Assembly: GCA_902775605.1 (NCBI GenBank)
Contig: CACYNE010000005.1
Span: 1 to 64,000, forward strand
DNA: 64,000 nt
From: an uncultured Prevotellaceae bacterium
GTDB taxonomy: Bacteria > Bacteroidota > Bacteroidia > Bacteroidales > Bacteroidaceae
Direction: 5' to 3'
Shown here: one piece after another, positions 25,237 to 34,445 of the stretch
How positions within the stretch are numbered: position 1 is the first letter of the stretch
Layout: each line of letters begins with the position of its first letter
Program-made: the position numbers and the translations under genes
Notes under the pieces: generated by a model
Database searches by the model: none
Seen by the model: the letters and a program-made list of their open reading frames with translations, nothing else
Told to the model about the DNA's origin: nothing

Positions 25237-27808
25237 GCTGACACACATCGTTTTTCTCCTTTTCTTGCTCTTGAGCCAGAGCCTGTCAGCACAGACGTCC
25301 TGGGGCCACATAGACCATCACGGCGAGCCTTGGGTGAAGAACACGTCGCGCCCCTACGACATTGACTGCGGGCTGGACGGGCGGCACATCTCTCTCTGGG
25401 CCAGCCACGGCCGCTATTTCGACAATCATGAAGGCCGCTGGCGATGGCAGCGCCCTGCTCTCTTTGGCACCACTGAAGACCTCTTTACGCAGACCATTGT
25501 CGTGCCCTATCTCATCCCGATGCTTGAAAATGCGGGGGCATATGTCTTTACGCCCCGCGAGCGAGACTGGCAACGACACGAGGTCATCGTTGACAACAAC
25601 CAACTGACGTCTGCCTATACCGAGCAATCCAATCATCAGACATGGAAGGACGCTCCGCAAGCTGGTTTTGCCATGCACGAAGGATTTTATCACGACGAGG
25701 AAAACCCTTTTGAAGCTGGCACGGCAAGAATGATTGAGACAACTCATTCCAGAAATACTGTGAGTAGCGTCAGTTACCAGCCAAACATTCCCGAAGAAGG
25801 GCGTTATGCCGTTTATGTGAGTTATCAGACTGTGGATGATGGTATCGACGATGCCTGCTATACTGTATATCATAAAGGTCAGAAAACCGAATTTCGCGTA
25901 AACCAGCAGATGGGCGGTTCAACATGGGTCTATCTGGGCACATTTGCATTCGACAAAGGCTGTTCAGAGTTTAACCGAGTGGTTCTCTCAAACCATAGTC
26001 GACACAAAGGTCATGTTACCACAGATGCCGTGAGGTTCGGCGGCGGTATGGGTAACATTGAGCGTGGAGGAGAGTCGAGCGGACTGCCTCGCTGTCTGGA
26101 GGGCGCCCGTTACTATGCCCAGTGGGCTGGCATGCCTTATAATGTGTATAGTTCGAAACAGGGTATCAATGACTATGGTGACGATATTAATGTGCGCTCG
26201 CTGATGACAAACCTACTATGCGGAGGGTCGGCTTTTGCTCCCGACTCCATCGGACGCAAGGTGCCCATCGAGTTGTCTTTAGCCATCCATAGCGACGCGG
26301 GGCATACAAACACTGGATTGGGTGTCTATGGCACTCTTACCATCTGTACCACACATCAAGGTGACAGCACCCTGGCTGCTGGTATCAGTCGTGAGGCTTC
26401 TCGAGAGTTGGCCACGGCTTTGCTTCGCAATACAACCACCGATTTGAAATATCGCTTTGGAGAATGGGTGGCCCGTGATTTATATGACCGTAACTATTCT
26501 GAAACTCGTGTACCCATCGTACCGAGTGCTATCCTTGAAACGATGTCCCACCAGAACTTCGGCGATATGACTTATGGTCAGGACCCTAATTTTCGTTTCA
26601 CCTTGGCACGCTCTATCTATAAAACACTGCTACGTTATATTAATAGCCTTCACGACAAGGACTTCGTCGTTCAGCCCCTGCCTCCAACAGATTTCCGTAT
26701 GGAGTTTAGTGATAAGAACAGCGAACTGAAACTGAGTTGGATGGGCGTGGAGGATGGCCAGGAACCCACATCGGCACCTACGGGCTACACGCTTTATATT
26801 GCTCAGGAGAATGGCGATTTTGACAATGGAACTTATCTGAAAAGTACCTCATGCGTGATTAAACTAAAGCCAAACGTGCTCTATAGTTTCCGCGTAACGG
26901 CTACCAACGACGGCGGACAGAGTTTCCCAACAGAAGTCTTATCAGCTCTATACAATCCGAAAGCAAAAAAGACTGCTTTAATAGTCAACGGATTCAACCG
27001 ACTCTCTTCGCCTGCTATCAGTAAGACGGGACAGGGCTTTGACATGAGCGAGGATATGGGTATCAGCTATGGTCGCACATGTGGCTGGCTGGGATTTCAA
27101 CGTGTGTTCGATACAAAAAGGATTGGCGTAGAGGACTCTACAGGACTCGGCTACACCACGACTGAATTCCAGGGCAAGTTCATCGCTGGCAACGACTTTA
27201 ACTATACGTATGAACATGCTCAGGCCATTAGAACAGCTGGAACCTACAATATCGTCAGTATATCTGGAAAAGCTATCGAGAAGGGTTATATTGATCTCAG
27301 CAGATATCAGGTGATGGACCTTCTGCTTGGTCTCGAGAAAAACGATGGTCACAGCATGGTATTCTATAAGTGTTTTCCGCATGCCCTGCAACAGCAACTC
27401 AAAACTTATGTTTCTAAAGGTGGCAACCTGATGGTGAGCGGTGCATATATTGGATCGGACATGACGTCAGACAAGGAGAAAGCCTTCTTGACAGACGTGC
27501 TTAATGTGCGTTTTGAGAACACAAACAACGATTTGAGCGAGGTTGTCAGCGGCTTGGGTTTAAAATTTGATGTATATCGAATCCTGAACGAGCAACACTA
27601 TGCTGCCTCCCACACCGACGTTCTGATGCCTAGCAACGTGCAGGCTTTTCCTGCCATGGCATACAGCAACGGAACGAGTGCAGCAGTGGCCTGCAAGGGC
27701 AGTCGTTACAACACGTTTGTCATGGGTTTTCCCTTCGAATGTATCAAGGACGATGATACTAAAGCAAGAGTTATGCGAGGAATATTAAACTTCTTATCAA
27801 CTAAATAG
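25229..27808 (+). CDS. Secreted amidase-like protein with golvesin-like and FnIII domains
   Basis: An 859-residue exported protein (signal peptide to about residue 22, ending SLSAQ). Residues about 50-120 and 300-450 look like an Amidase_3-type zinc amidase split by an insert: HISLWASHGRYF, LSLAIHSDAGHTNTG and VPSAILETMSHQNFGDM with candidate His, His and Glu. The insert (about 165-275) is a golvesin/xanthan-lyase-like beta-sandwich. A fibronectin III domain follows at about 485-580 and a C-terminal region (about 590-859) with a class I glutamine-amidotransferase-like look. Relatives are often labelled xanthan lyase; peptidoglycan amidase is my inference. I start at the ATG 25229, not the TTG 6 nt before. 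Confidence 0.78.
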   Translation: MYRLTHIVFLLFLLLSQSLSAQTSWGHIDHHGEPWVKNTSRPYDIDCGLDGRHISLWASHGRYFDNHEGRWRWQRPALFGTTEDLFTQTIVVPYLIPMLENAGAYVFTPRERDWQRHEVIVDNNQLTSAYTEQSNHQTWKDAPQAGFAMHEGFYHDEENPFEAGTARMIETTHSRNTVSSVSYQPNIPEEGRYAVYVSYQTVDDGIDDACYTVYHKGQKTEFRVNQQMGGSTWVYLGTFAFDKGCSEFNRVVLSNHSRHKGHVTTDAVRFGGGMGNIERGGESSGLPRCLEGARYYAQWAGMPYNVYSSKQGINDYGDDINVRSLMTNLLCGGSAFAPDSIGRKVPIELSLAIHSDAGHTNTGLGVYGTLTICTTHQGDSTLAAGISREASRELATALLRNTTTDLKYRFGEWVARDLYDRNYSETRVPIVPSAILETMSHQNFGDMTYGQDPNFRFTLARSIYKTLLRYINSLHDKDFVVQPLPPTDFRMEFSDKNSELKLSWMGVEDGQEPTSAPTGYTLYIAQENGDFDNGTYLKSTSCVIKLKPNVLYSFRVTATNDGGQSFPTEVLSALYNPKAKKTALIVNGFNRLSSPAISKTGQGFDMSEDMGISYGRTCGWLGFQRVFDTKRIGVEDSTGLGYTTTEFQGKFIAGNDFNYTYEHAQAIRTAGTYNIVSISGKAIEKGYIDLSRYQVMDLLLGLEKNDGHSMVFYKCFPHALQQQLKTYVSKGGNLMVSGAYIGSDMTSDKEKAFLTDVLNVRFENTNNDLSEVVSGLGLKFDVYRILNEQHYAASHTDVLMPSNVQAFPAMAYSNGTSAAVACKGSRYNTFVMGFPFECIKDDDTKARVMRGILNFLSTK

Positions 27809-27810
27809 TT

Positions 27811-28137
27811 ATGATGAAAATTCAAGCCAACGCTTCTGGTACAAGAAGCATCGAAATCAGCGAACAGCATCTGGCAACCATCTACCAGTATCAACTACTG
27901 CGCGACTTGGTTGACTCAAATGGATATATTGACGAATCTGTGCTCGACAAGTTGAAACTCAACATCCGTTCTTTGTTGGAGTCGGAAACTGGCAGAGACA
28001 AGCAACTGCTTGACCTTTGCTTGGACGTCATCTATCATCCCAACATGAAAGCCATCGGACTGCAGAATCTGGTGCAGCTCTTCAAAGATTGGAAAGAAAA
28101 GCAGGAAAAGAAGGAAGATGGAGTATCGGCTGACTGA
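27811..28137 (+). CDS. Small protein of unknown function
   Basis: A 108-residue acidic, helical protein (MMKIQANASGTRSIEISEQH...), not recognised. It has no signal peptide or membrane helix. Two tandem ATG codons are possible starts. It sits 2 nt after the amidase-like gene and overlaps the ygiQ-like gene by 20 nt, so it is translated from the same mRNA. Confidence 0.72.
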   Translation: MMKIQANASGTRSIEISEQHLATIYQYQLLRDLVDSNGYIDESVLDKLKLNIRSLLESETGRDKQLLDLCLDVIYHPNMKAIGLQNLVQLFKDWKEKQEKKEDGVSAD

Positions 28138-30115
28138 TTTTCTTCCTACCACCAAGAAAGAGCTTGAACTGCGGGGCTGGGACTATGTGGACATCATCCT
28201 TTTTTCGGGCGATGCCTATGTAGACCATCCTTCGTTTGGCGCTGCTGTCATCGGACGCACGCTCGAAGCAGCAGGCTATCGTGTGGCTATTGTGCCCCAA
28301 CCAGACTGGCATGGCGATTTTCGCGACTTTAAGAAATTGGGCAAGCCACGTCTGTTCTTTGGCATTGCCCCTGGTTGCATGGACTCGATGGTCAACAAAT
28401 ACACAGCGGCACGTCGTCTGCGCTCAGAGGATGCCTATTCGCCCGACGGCCGTCACGACATGCGACCAGAGTATCCCACTATTGTCTATACAAAGATTCT
28501 CAAACAACTCTACCCCGACGTGCCTGTGGTACTGGGTGGCATCGAGGCCTCTCTGCGTCGAGTCACGCATTATGACTATTGGCAGGACAAACTTCGGCCG
28601 TGCATCCTTTTGGATAGCGGAGCCGACCTTATTACTTATGGCATGGGCGAGAAAACAACGATTGAACTGGCCCGCATTGTTGAGGAAAACAATGGTAGCC
28701 TGCCAATTCATGAATTGGTGAAACTACCGCAGATTGTCTATCTGTCTAGAGACATAACGCCCACTAAGGATGATATCGTGCTACACTCGCATGAGGAATG
28801 CTTGCAAAACAAAAAGTCGCAGGCAGAAAACTTCCGATATATAGAGGAGCAATCAAACATGATGCACGCCCAGAGGTTACTTCAAAAGGTAGACAATCAG
28901 TATGTAGTGGTCAATCCACCGCATCCTCCTATGACCACCGAAGAGCTCGATGCCTCGTTTGACCTGCCCTATACTCGTCAACCGCATCCCAAATACAAAG
29001 GTAAACGCATCCCTGCTTATGACATGATAAAATTCTCTGTCAACATCCATCGCGGATGCTTTGGCGGTTGCGCCTTCTGCACTATCTCAGCTCATCAAGG
29101 CAAGTTCATCGCATGTCGGTCAAAAGAGAGTATTTTGAAAGAGGTAAAACAGGTTATTGAGATGCCTGATTTCAAAGGCTACCTAAGCGACCTCGGAGGC
29201 CCCAGTGCCAATATGTATGGCATGCACGGCCGCAACCTCAATGCATGTGAAAAATGTAAGCGTCCCAGCTGCATTCACCCTCAGATCTGTCCGAACTTAA
29301 ATACCAGCCACCAAAAATTGCTCGACGTCTATCATGCCGTCGATGCCCTGCCAGGCATTAAACGCAGTTTCATTGGCAGCGGTGTACGCTATGATTTGCT
29401 GCTGCACAGAAGCAAAGACGAAGAGGCCAATCGTTCTACGCAGGAATACACACGAGAACTGATTTGCCGACACGTCAGCGGACGATTGAAGGTAGCACCC
29501 GAACATACCAGCGACCGCGTGCTAATGCTGATGAGAAAGCCTTCATTCGCGCAGTTCGGTGAGTTCAAGCGCATCTTCGACCGCATCAACCGTGAAGAGA
29601 ATCTGCGACAGCAAATCATCCCCTATTTCATCAGCAGCCATCCTGGATGTCATGAGGAGGATATGGCTGAACTGGCTGTGCTGACAAAAAACATGGACTT
29701 CCAACTGGAACAGGTGCAGGATTTCACTCCAACACCGATGACGGTGGCCACCGAAATGTGGTACACTGGATATAATCCTTACACGCTGGAACCTGTATTC
29801 TCGGCTAAGACTCCCAAAGAAAAGCAGGCTCAACGTCAGTTCTTCTTCTGGTATAAGCCCGAGGAAAGACGAAACATCGAGCAGAGTCTCAAACGTATCG
29901 GACGCCCCGACCTTGCTCGTCAGCTTTTCCCCAACATGCCTGCTCCATACGCGACACACAACAATGCACCATACAACAGGAATGGCAATGCTTTAAACGG
30001 AAGAAACAGCTACGCATCAAACGGCAAGAACGGCAATTCTCACAACGCTTATCCTCAAAACAAGCCCCGTCAGGACAAACCAAAAGGGAAAAAGCGAGGT
30101 AAGAATCAGTTTTAA
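28118..30115 (+). CDS. YgiQ-family radical SAM protein
   Basis: A 665-residue radical SAM enzyme of the YgiQ (UPF0313) family. Residues about 15-220 form the N-terminal domain, with FSGDAYVDHPSFGAAVIGR and VVLGGIEASLRRVTHYDYW. The 4Fe-4S motif CFGGCAFC is near residues 314-321. Four further Cys follow in ACEKCKRPSCIHPQIC near residue 380, which may hold a second cluster. The last 60 residues are Asn- and Lys-rich and low in complexity. The reaction of the family is unknown. A good AAGGAAG Shine-Dalgarno-like stretch precedes the ATG, unusual here. Confidence 0.9.
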   Translation: MEYRLTDFLPTTKKELELRGWDYVDIILFSGDAYVDHPSFGAAVIGRTLEAAGYRVAIVPQPDWHGDFRDFKKLGKPRLFFGIAPGCMDSMVNKYTAARRLRSEDAYSPDGRHDMRPEYPTIVYTKILKQLYPDVPVVLGGIEASLRRVTHYDYWQDKLRPCILLDSGADLITYGMGEKTTIELARIVEENNGSLPIHELVKLPQIVYLSRDITPTKDDIVLHSHEECLQNKKSQAENFRYIEEQSNMMHAQRLLQKVDNQYVVVNPPHPPMTTEELDASFDLPYTRQPHPKYKGKRIPAYDMIKFSVNIHRGCFGGCAFCTISAHQGKFIACRSKESILKEVKQVIEMPDFKGYLSDLGGPSANMYGMHGRNLNACEKCKRPSCIHPQICPNLNTSHQKLLDVYHAVDALPGIKRSFIGSGVRYDLLLHRSKDEEANRSTQEYTRELICRHVSGRLKVAPEHTSDRVLMLMRKPSFAQFGEFKRIFDRINREENLRQQIIPYFISSHPGCHEEDMAELAVLTKNMDFQLEQVQDFTPTPMTVATEMWYTGYNPYTLEPVFSAKTPKEKQAQRQFFFWYKPEERRNIEQSLKRIGRPDLARQLFPNMPAPYATHNNAPYNRNGNALNGRNSYASNGKNGNSHNAYPQNKPRQDKPKGKKRGKNQF

Positions 30116-30148
30116 GTCCCAAAATTTGCAAGTTTCATAAAAAATCAG

Positions 30149-30156
30149 TACCTTTG
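30149..30156 (+). promoter_or_regulatory. Promoter of tRNA-Arg
   Basis: TACCTTTG with a perfect TTTG at 30125-30128, spaced by 20 nt: the clearest promoter in the window. The expected start is about 30 nt before the tRNA. Confidence 0.8.
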
Positions 30157-30194
30157 CACTCGCAATTCGGGCACATCCCTGTGATGCAAAGGAT

Positions 30195-30268
30195 GGTTCC
30201 GTAGCTCAGTTGGATAGAGCAACAGCCTTCTAAGCTGTGGGCCTTGGGTTCGAATCCCAACGGAATCA
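30195..30268 (+). tRNA. tRNA-Arg (anticodon TCT)
   Basis: A 74-nt cloverleaf. The acceptor arms 30195-30201 and 30261-30267 pair fully (one G-U); D arm with GCTCAGTTGGATAGAGC; anticodon stem ACAGC/GCTGT around loop CTTCTAA gives anticodon TCT at 30229-30231, which reads AGA/AGG; T arm with GGTTCGAATCC. CCA is not encoded. Own promoter upstream and terminator downstream. Confidence 0.95.
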
Positions 30269-30279
30269 CTTTATCACAT

Positions 30280-30314
30280 AAGCCCCAAATTCTTTATGAA
30301 GAAGGGGCTTTTTC
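30280..30314 (+). terminator. Rho-independent terminator of tRNA-Arg
   Basis: AAGCCCC (30280-30286) pairs with GGGGCTT (30304-30310), with an inner TTCTT/AAGAA helix, followed by a T run. It ends 19 nt before the ThiE-like gene. Confidence 0.85.
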
Positions 30315-30322
30315 AATTAATA

Positions 30323-30330
30323 TAGGTTTG
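30323..30330 (+). promoter_or_regulatory. Weak promoter-like box before the ThiE-like gene
   Basis: TAGGTTTG fits TAnnTTTG but ends 3 nt before the ATG at 30334, so it could serve only a leaderless message or the internal ATG at 30349. Confidence 0.3.
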
Positions 30331-30333
30331 CAG

Positions 30334-30942
30334 ATGAAACTTATCATCATGACAAAAGCCACGTTTTTCGTGGAAGAAGACAAGATTCTGACGACCCTTT
30401 TTGAAGAAGGGCTGGAGAATCTTCATCTATATAAGCCCAACTCGGAACCCGTTTACTCCGAAAGGCTACTCACCCTGCTTTCTGACGATTACTACAAACG
30501 AATCACCGTGCACGATCATTTTTATCTGCGTGAGGAGTTTGATTTGAAGAGTATCCATCTCGATACGCTCGACACAGAGTTGCCCTATGGATACAGAGGT
30601 GATTTCAGTTGCACCTGCCGCTCGTTGGATCAGCTACAAGAATGCAAGAAGAAAGCCAGTTATGTTTTCCTACAGAACATCTTTGACAGCCAAAGCAATC
30701 CCAATGACACACAGTCGTTTACGGAAGAGGATTTACGTACTGCTGCCAAGAAGGGACTCATTGATCGTCATGTCTATGCACTCGGCGGACTTAACCTCGA
30801 CAACATTCGAATGGTGCGCGATCTCGGCTTCGGCGGGGCTGTCATCTGTGGGGACCTGTGGAACCGTTTCAATATCCATCAGGAACAGGATTATAAAGAC
30901 CTGATTGGCCATTTCAAGAAATGGCAAAAGGCTGTTAACTAA
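30334..30942 (+). CDS. Thiamine phosphate synthase-family protein (ThiE/TenI-like)
   Basis: A 202-residue TIM-barrel protein of the TMP-synthase/TenI family. MKLIIMTKATFFVEEDKI is the first strand; HDHFYLREEFDLKSIHL matches the RVD..HL step; YVFLQNIFDS and HVYALGGLNLDNIRMVRDLG with GGAVICGDLWN match the phosphate-binding end. The exact activity (thiamine phosphate synthase or TenI-like) is not certain, since the pyrimidine-binding residues cannot be verified. The start is the ATG at 30334, after the tRNA-Arg terminator; the frame is open further up through the tRNA. Confidence 0.75.
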   Translation: MKLIIMTKATFFVEEDKILTTLFEEGLENLHLYKPNSEPVYSERLLTLLSDDYYKRITVHDHFYLREEFDLKSIHLDTLDTELPYGYRGDFSCTCRSLDQLQECKKKASYVFLQNIFDSQSNPNDTQSFTEEDLRTAAKKGLIDRHVYALGGLNLDNIRMVRDLGFGGAVICGDLWNRFNIHQEQDYKDLIGHFKKWQKAVN

Positions 30943-30972
30943 AAGGAAACTTTATTCGAATCAAATATTACA

Positions 30973-31911
30973 ATGACTACACAAAATTCTTACATGGTCT
31001 TCTCAGGCACCGCCACGAGATATCTGGCAGAGAAAATCTGTCAGAGCTTAGGATGCCCTCTGGGAAAATTGCAAATCACTAAATTCTCTGACGGAGAGTT
31101 TGCCGTATCCTATGAGGAATCAATTCGTGGACGCGACATTTTCCTTGTACAAAGCACATTCCCCAATAGTGACAACCTGATGGAGTTGCTGCTGATGATT
31201 GATGCTGCCAAACGTGCATCAGCTCGTACCATCAATGCTGTTATCCCTTATTTCGGATGGGCTCGTCAGGATCGCAAAGACAAACCCCGTGTCAGCATCG
31301 GTGCTAAGCTGGTGGCTGATCTTCTGAGTACCGCAGGCGTAAACCGTGTCATCACGATGGACCTGCATGCCGATCAGATTCAAGGTTTCTTCGATGTTCC
31401 TGTTGACCATCTGTACGCTTCAGGCGTTTTGCTGCCTTATCTGCAGAGCCTGAAACTGGACGAACTGGTCATTGCATCGCCCGACGTTGGTGGCTCAAAG
31501 CGTGCTAACACTTATGCTAAGTACTTGGGATGTCCCCTGGTGCTGTGCAACAAGACACGTGCTCGTGCCAATGTGGTGGCCACCATGCAAATCATTGGCG
31601 ATGTAGAGGGAAAGAACGTAGTCATTATCGACGATATGGTTGACACCGCCGGCACCATTACAAAAGCAGCCGATCTGATGATGGAAGCAGGCGCCAAGAG
31701 TGTTCGTGCATGCGCTTCTCACTGCGTGATGAGTGGACCTGCCAGTGACCGCGTGCAGGAATCTGCTCTCAGCGAGATTGTCTTCACTGACTCTATCCCC
31801 TACACACAACGATGTGCCAAGGTAAAACAAATCAGCGTCGCTGAAATGTTTGCTGAGACCATCCGTCGCGTCATTGAAAATGAAAGCATAAGCGACCAAT
31901 ACCTCGTATAA
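30973..31911 (+). CDS. prs: Ribose-phosphate pyrophosphokinase
   Basis: A 312-residue PRPP synthetase, which transfers diphosphate from ATP to ribose 5-phosphate and feeds histidine, nucleotide and NAD synthesis. ITKFSDGEFAVSYEESIRG, YFGWARQDRKDKPR (the flexible loop), DLHADQIQGFFDVPVD and the PRPP loop VIIDDMVDTAGT are all present. The length is near normal. It starts 30 nt after the ThiE-like gene and is followed after 1 nt by a thioredoxin-family gene. Confidence 0.96.
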   Translation: MTTQNSYMVFSGTATRYLAEKICQSLGCPLGKLQITKFSDGEFAVSYEESIRGRDIFLVQSTFPNSDNLMELLLMIDAAKRASARTINAVIPYFGWARQDRKDKPRVSIGAKLVADLLSTAGVNRVITMDLHADQIQGFFDVPVDHLYASGVLLPYLQSLKLDELVIASPDVGGSKRANTYAKYLGCPLVLCNKTRARANVVATMQIIGDVEGKNVVIIDDMVDTAGTITKAADLMMEAGAKSVRACASHCVMSGPASDRVQESALSEIVFTDSIPYTQRCAKVKQISVAEMFAETIRRVIENESISDQYLV

Positions 31912-31912
31912 T

Positions 31913-33004
31913 ATGAAAAAACTAAGACTTTTCTTCGGCATCGCCTTCACGGCTCTGATGATGAGCGCCTGCCAATCAAACACCTATAAAGTAGAAGGTG
32001 TGGCAGAAGGCATGGAAGATGGCGACACCATCTTGATTTTCAAGAATGCCCCCGCCCCTGTTGACACACTCATTGTAAAAGATGGGGCCTTCAGTTGGAG
32101 CGGACAGGCTGATTCTGTTGTCTGCTACTTTATTACTGCTCCCAAGGTTGGTGCATCGACTCTGTTCTTTGCCGAGCCTGGAACCATTCACATAACACTT
32201 CACGCCAAAGGGGTACCCGAGGTATCAGGCACGAAGGCAAACGATGCACTGCAAGAAATGAATGTCAAGCAGGCTGAATACCGAGGAAAAGTTGATACTT
32301 TATTGTCAAAACTCAACACGCCAGACATCTCAGAGGAGCAACAAAAAGCTATCTACGAACAATACAACCAGTTGATGACTGAGATGGGAAAGGGTATCGT
32401 CAGCCTTGCCGTCAAGAACCTCGATAACGAGTTGGGCTATATGCTCATCACTGGCATGGCTTATGGAGATGCATTCAAGAAGGACGAACTGAAAGAGCAT
32501 ATTTCTAAGATGCCAGCTGAGTTTCAGAAACGTCAGGCCGTCAAGGATATCATGAAGATGATTGAATCTACCTTCTCTACAGAGGAGGGAGAACAAATTC
32601 CAGACTTCACCATGCAGACTCCTGAAGGTTCTGAACTGAGCATTATGAGTGAGCTCAAGAAGAATAAGATTACAATTATCGACTTCTGGGCATCATGGTG
32701 TGCACCATGCAGAGAGGAGATGCCTGCCATGAAGAAAATTCTGGCTGACAATCAAGCTAAAGGTTTGGGTATCGTTGGCATTTCAATTGACGATAACAAG
32801 GAAGACTGGTCAGCAGCAATTCAGGACCTGGAACTCACATGGCCTCAGATGTCTGACCTGAAAGGCGGCGTATCTACCATAGCCCAAAGCTTTGGTGTAC
32901 GCACCATCCCCTTTACCGTTGTCATTGACCAACAGGGAAAGATTCTCAAGAAAGGCCTCAGAGGCGAAGATCTCGCAGCCTATGTCAGCGAACAGTTGAA
33001 ATAA
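31913..33004 (+). CDS. TlpA-like thioredoxin-family lipoprotein (DUF4369 N-terminus)
   Basis: A 363-residue lipoprotein with lipobox MMSAC (Cys20). Residues about 25-120 fit the DUF4369 beta domain common in Bacteroidota disulfide reductases; 130-220 are helical; 230-363 are a thioredoxin fold with FWASWCAPCREEMP, active-site Cys263 and Cys266, and the cis-Pro segment RTIPFTVVID. It should reduce disulfides in the periplasm. A strong terminator follows the gene. Confidence 0.9.
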   Translation: MKKLRLFFGIAFTALMMSACQSNTYKVEGVAEGMEDGDTILIFKNAPAPVDTLIVKDGAFSWSGQADSVVCYFITAPKVGASTLFFAEPGTIHITLHAKGVPEVSGTKANDALQEMNVKQAEYRGKVDTLLSKLNTPDISEEQQKAIYEQYNQLMTEMGKGIVSLAVKNLDNELGYMLITGMAYGDAFKKDELKEHISKMPAEFQKRQAVKDIMKMIESTFSTEEGEQIPDFTMQTPEGSELSIMSELKKNKITIIDFWASWCAPCREEMPAMKKILADNQAKGLGIVGISIDDNKEDWSAAIQDLELTWPQMSDLKGGVSTIAQSFGVRTIPFTVVIDQQGKILKKGLRGEDLAAYVSEQLK

Positions 33005-33026
33005 AAAGCAAAACAAAGACATAAAG

Positions 33027-33060
33027 AATGGGTGCTACGTTAAACGCAGCACCCATTTTT
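33027..33060 (+). terminator. Rho-independent terminator after prs-tlpA
   Basis: AATGGGTGCT (33027-33036) pairs with AGCACCCATT (33048-33057), followed by TTTTT. It ends 19 nt before the panD stop on the other strand, and its A-rich 5' side may let it work for panCD too. Confidence 0.85.
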
Positions 33061-33078
33061 ATGGCATAAGACCAAGAC

Positions 33079-33423
33079 TTAAACCAAGCGGTTATTCTCT
33101 GGGAATACCACTGTGGGGGTGAAGGTCTTAGCTTCTTCAAAATCCATCAAGGCATAGGAGATGATGATGACCGTGTCACCTACCTGCACTTTGCGTGCAG
33201 CGGCACCATTCAAGCAGATACATCCGCTGCCACGCTCACCTTTAATAATATAGGTCTCAAAACGTTCACCATTGTTGTTATCTACTATCTGAACCTTTTC
33301 ACCCGCAATCATATTGGCGGCATCCAACAAGTCCTCATCAATAGTAATACTACCTATATAGTTCAAGTTGGCTTCCGTCACTTGAACACAGTGAAGTTTT
33401 GACTTCAGTACTTCTATCATCAT
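33079..33423 (-). CDS. panD: Aspartate 1-decarboxylase
   Basis: A 114-residue proenzyme that decarboxylates aspartate to beta-alanine for pantothenate. The self-cleavage site is YIGSITID; counted from the first ATG, cleavage falls between Gly24 and Ser25, as in E. coli, making a pyruvoyl group from the Ser. [25 protein letters not shown] is the conserved C-terminal half. Two tandem ATG codons are possible; the first overlaps the panC stop (ATGA). Confidence 0.95.
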   Translation of the reverse strand: MMIEVLKSKLHCVQVTEANLNYIGSITIDEDLLDAANMIAGEKVQIVDNNNGERFETYIIKGERGSGCICLNGAAARKVQVGDTVIIISYALMDFEEAKTFTPTVVFPENNRLV

Positions 33424-34274
33424 ACTTCCTTATACTTTATATGGTCAATCAGGCGAATAGGTGTCTTACCACAATACACAGTGATGCAACCCACTATATA
33501 GGGAGAATCCTCCCACTCTGCGACGTCCTGCAGTGTGTTTCCGTCGACAATAGAGAAATACTCCACGTCAAGACCATCAACCTTATTAATATCAGCAACC
33601 ACCTTGTCATGGGTTTCCTTCAACGAGTGGTTCTTTGCATAGATCAGACTGTCTTTCAATGCCTGATAAATGGCTGGAGCAATGGCACGCTCATCAGGTG
33701 CCAACAAACTGTTACGACTGCTACGAGCCAATCCGTCAGTATCACGTACAATAGGACACTCCACAATCTCTACGTTAAGACCCAATTGACGTACCATGGC
33801 CTTCACCACAGCAATCTGTTGCCAATCCTTTTCACCGAAATAAGCCTTATTGGGTCGAACAATATAAAACAAGCGACTAACTACCTGACATACACCATTA
33901 AAATGCCCCGGACGATGAGCACCTTCCATCACTGTAGATACAGGAGGGAATTCAAAATGACGCGTGTCAGGCATAGGATACATTTCCTCTACCTCAGGAG
34001 CCAACACATAGTCAGCACCACAAGCCTCCAGCAAACGGCAGTCAGCTTCCAAGTCTCGTGGATAGTTTTTCAGGTCATTCTTATCATTAAATTGAGTGGG
34101 GTTCACAAAGACCGACACTACGGTCACTCCATTCTCGTTCACACTACGCCTAACGAGCGAGGCATGCCCCTCATGGAGAGCACCCATCGTGGGTACCAAT
34201 CCAATCTCTTTACCCTGTTTGCGTTCATCAAAAAGAGCGTTTTGCAGGTCAACAATCTTCTTAAAAACTTTCAT
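33420..34274 (-). CDS. panC: Pantothenate synthetase
   Basis: A 284-residue enzyme that condenses pantoate and beta-alanine with [22 protein letters not shown] carries the HIGH-like HEGH nucleotide motif; [47 protein letters not shown] and [15 protein letters not shown] (KMSKS-like loop) are all in place. I start at the ATG 34272-34274, since the residues further upstream are not conserved. With panD it forms a two-gene unit; panB is not in the window. Confidence 0.96.
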   Translation of the reverse strand: MKVFKKIVDLQNALFDERKQGKEIGLVPTMGALHEGHASLVRRSVNENGVTVVSVFVNPTQFNDKNDLKNYPRDLEADCRLLEACGADYVLAPEVEEMYPMPDTRHFEFPPVSTVMEGAHRPGHFNGVCQVVSRLFYIVRPNKAYFGEKDWQQIAVVKAMVRQLGLNVEIVECPIVRDTDGLARSSRNSLLAPDERAIAPAIYQALKDSLIYAKNHSLKETHDKVVADINKVDGLDVEYFSIVDGNTLQDVAEWEDSPYIVGCITVYCGKTPIRLIDHIKYKEV

Positions 34275-34417
34275 GCTTTCTCTTCTATTCTCAATTTGAG
34301 GGTGCAAAATAACAACAATTTTCGCAAATAAGGAAAAAAAAGACTAAAAAAGAACCTATAAAATGTCACTTTTTCCTAAAATCGCACATTTTATGCGGTT
34401 TTATGCAAAAATTATTG

Positions 34418-34425
34418 TACCTTTG
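34418..34425 (+). promoter_or_regulatory. Promoter -7 box of the glycogen synthase-like gene
   Basis: TACCTTTG, 20 nt before the ATG at 34446. Upstream is a direct repeat of TTTTATGC in 34390-34406. The -33 element is poor. Confidence 0.6.
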
Positions 34426-34445
34426 CATGTGATAAACCAAAGAAG

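Noticed and set aside
30269..30333. Thiamine (TPP) riboswitch before the ThiE-like gene
   Set aside because: The gap holds the tRNA-Arg terminator and 19 nt; no thi-box sequence such as CTGAGA is present.
34275..34320. Promoter for panC on the minus strand (TTATTTTGC)
   Set aside because: The spacing within the box is one base short of TAnnTTTG, so I did not list it; a promoter must exist nearby but I cannot place it.
34361..34440. Short direct repeats (TTTTATGC twice) as a CRISPR or regulatory array
   Set aside because: Two copies only, in AT-rich DNA directly before a promoter; no spacer pattern. No CRISPR array or cas gene was found anywhere.
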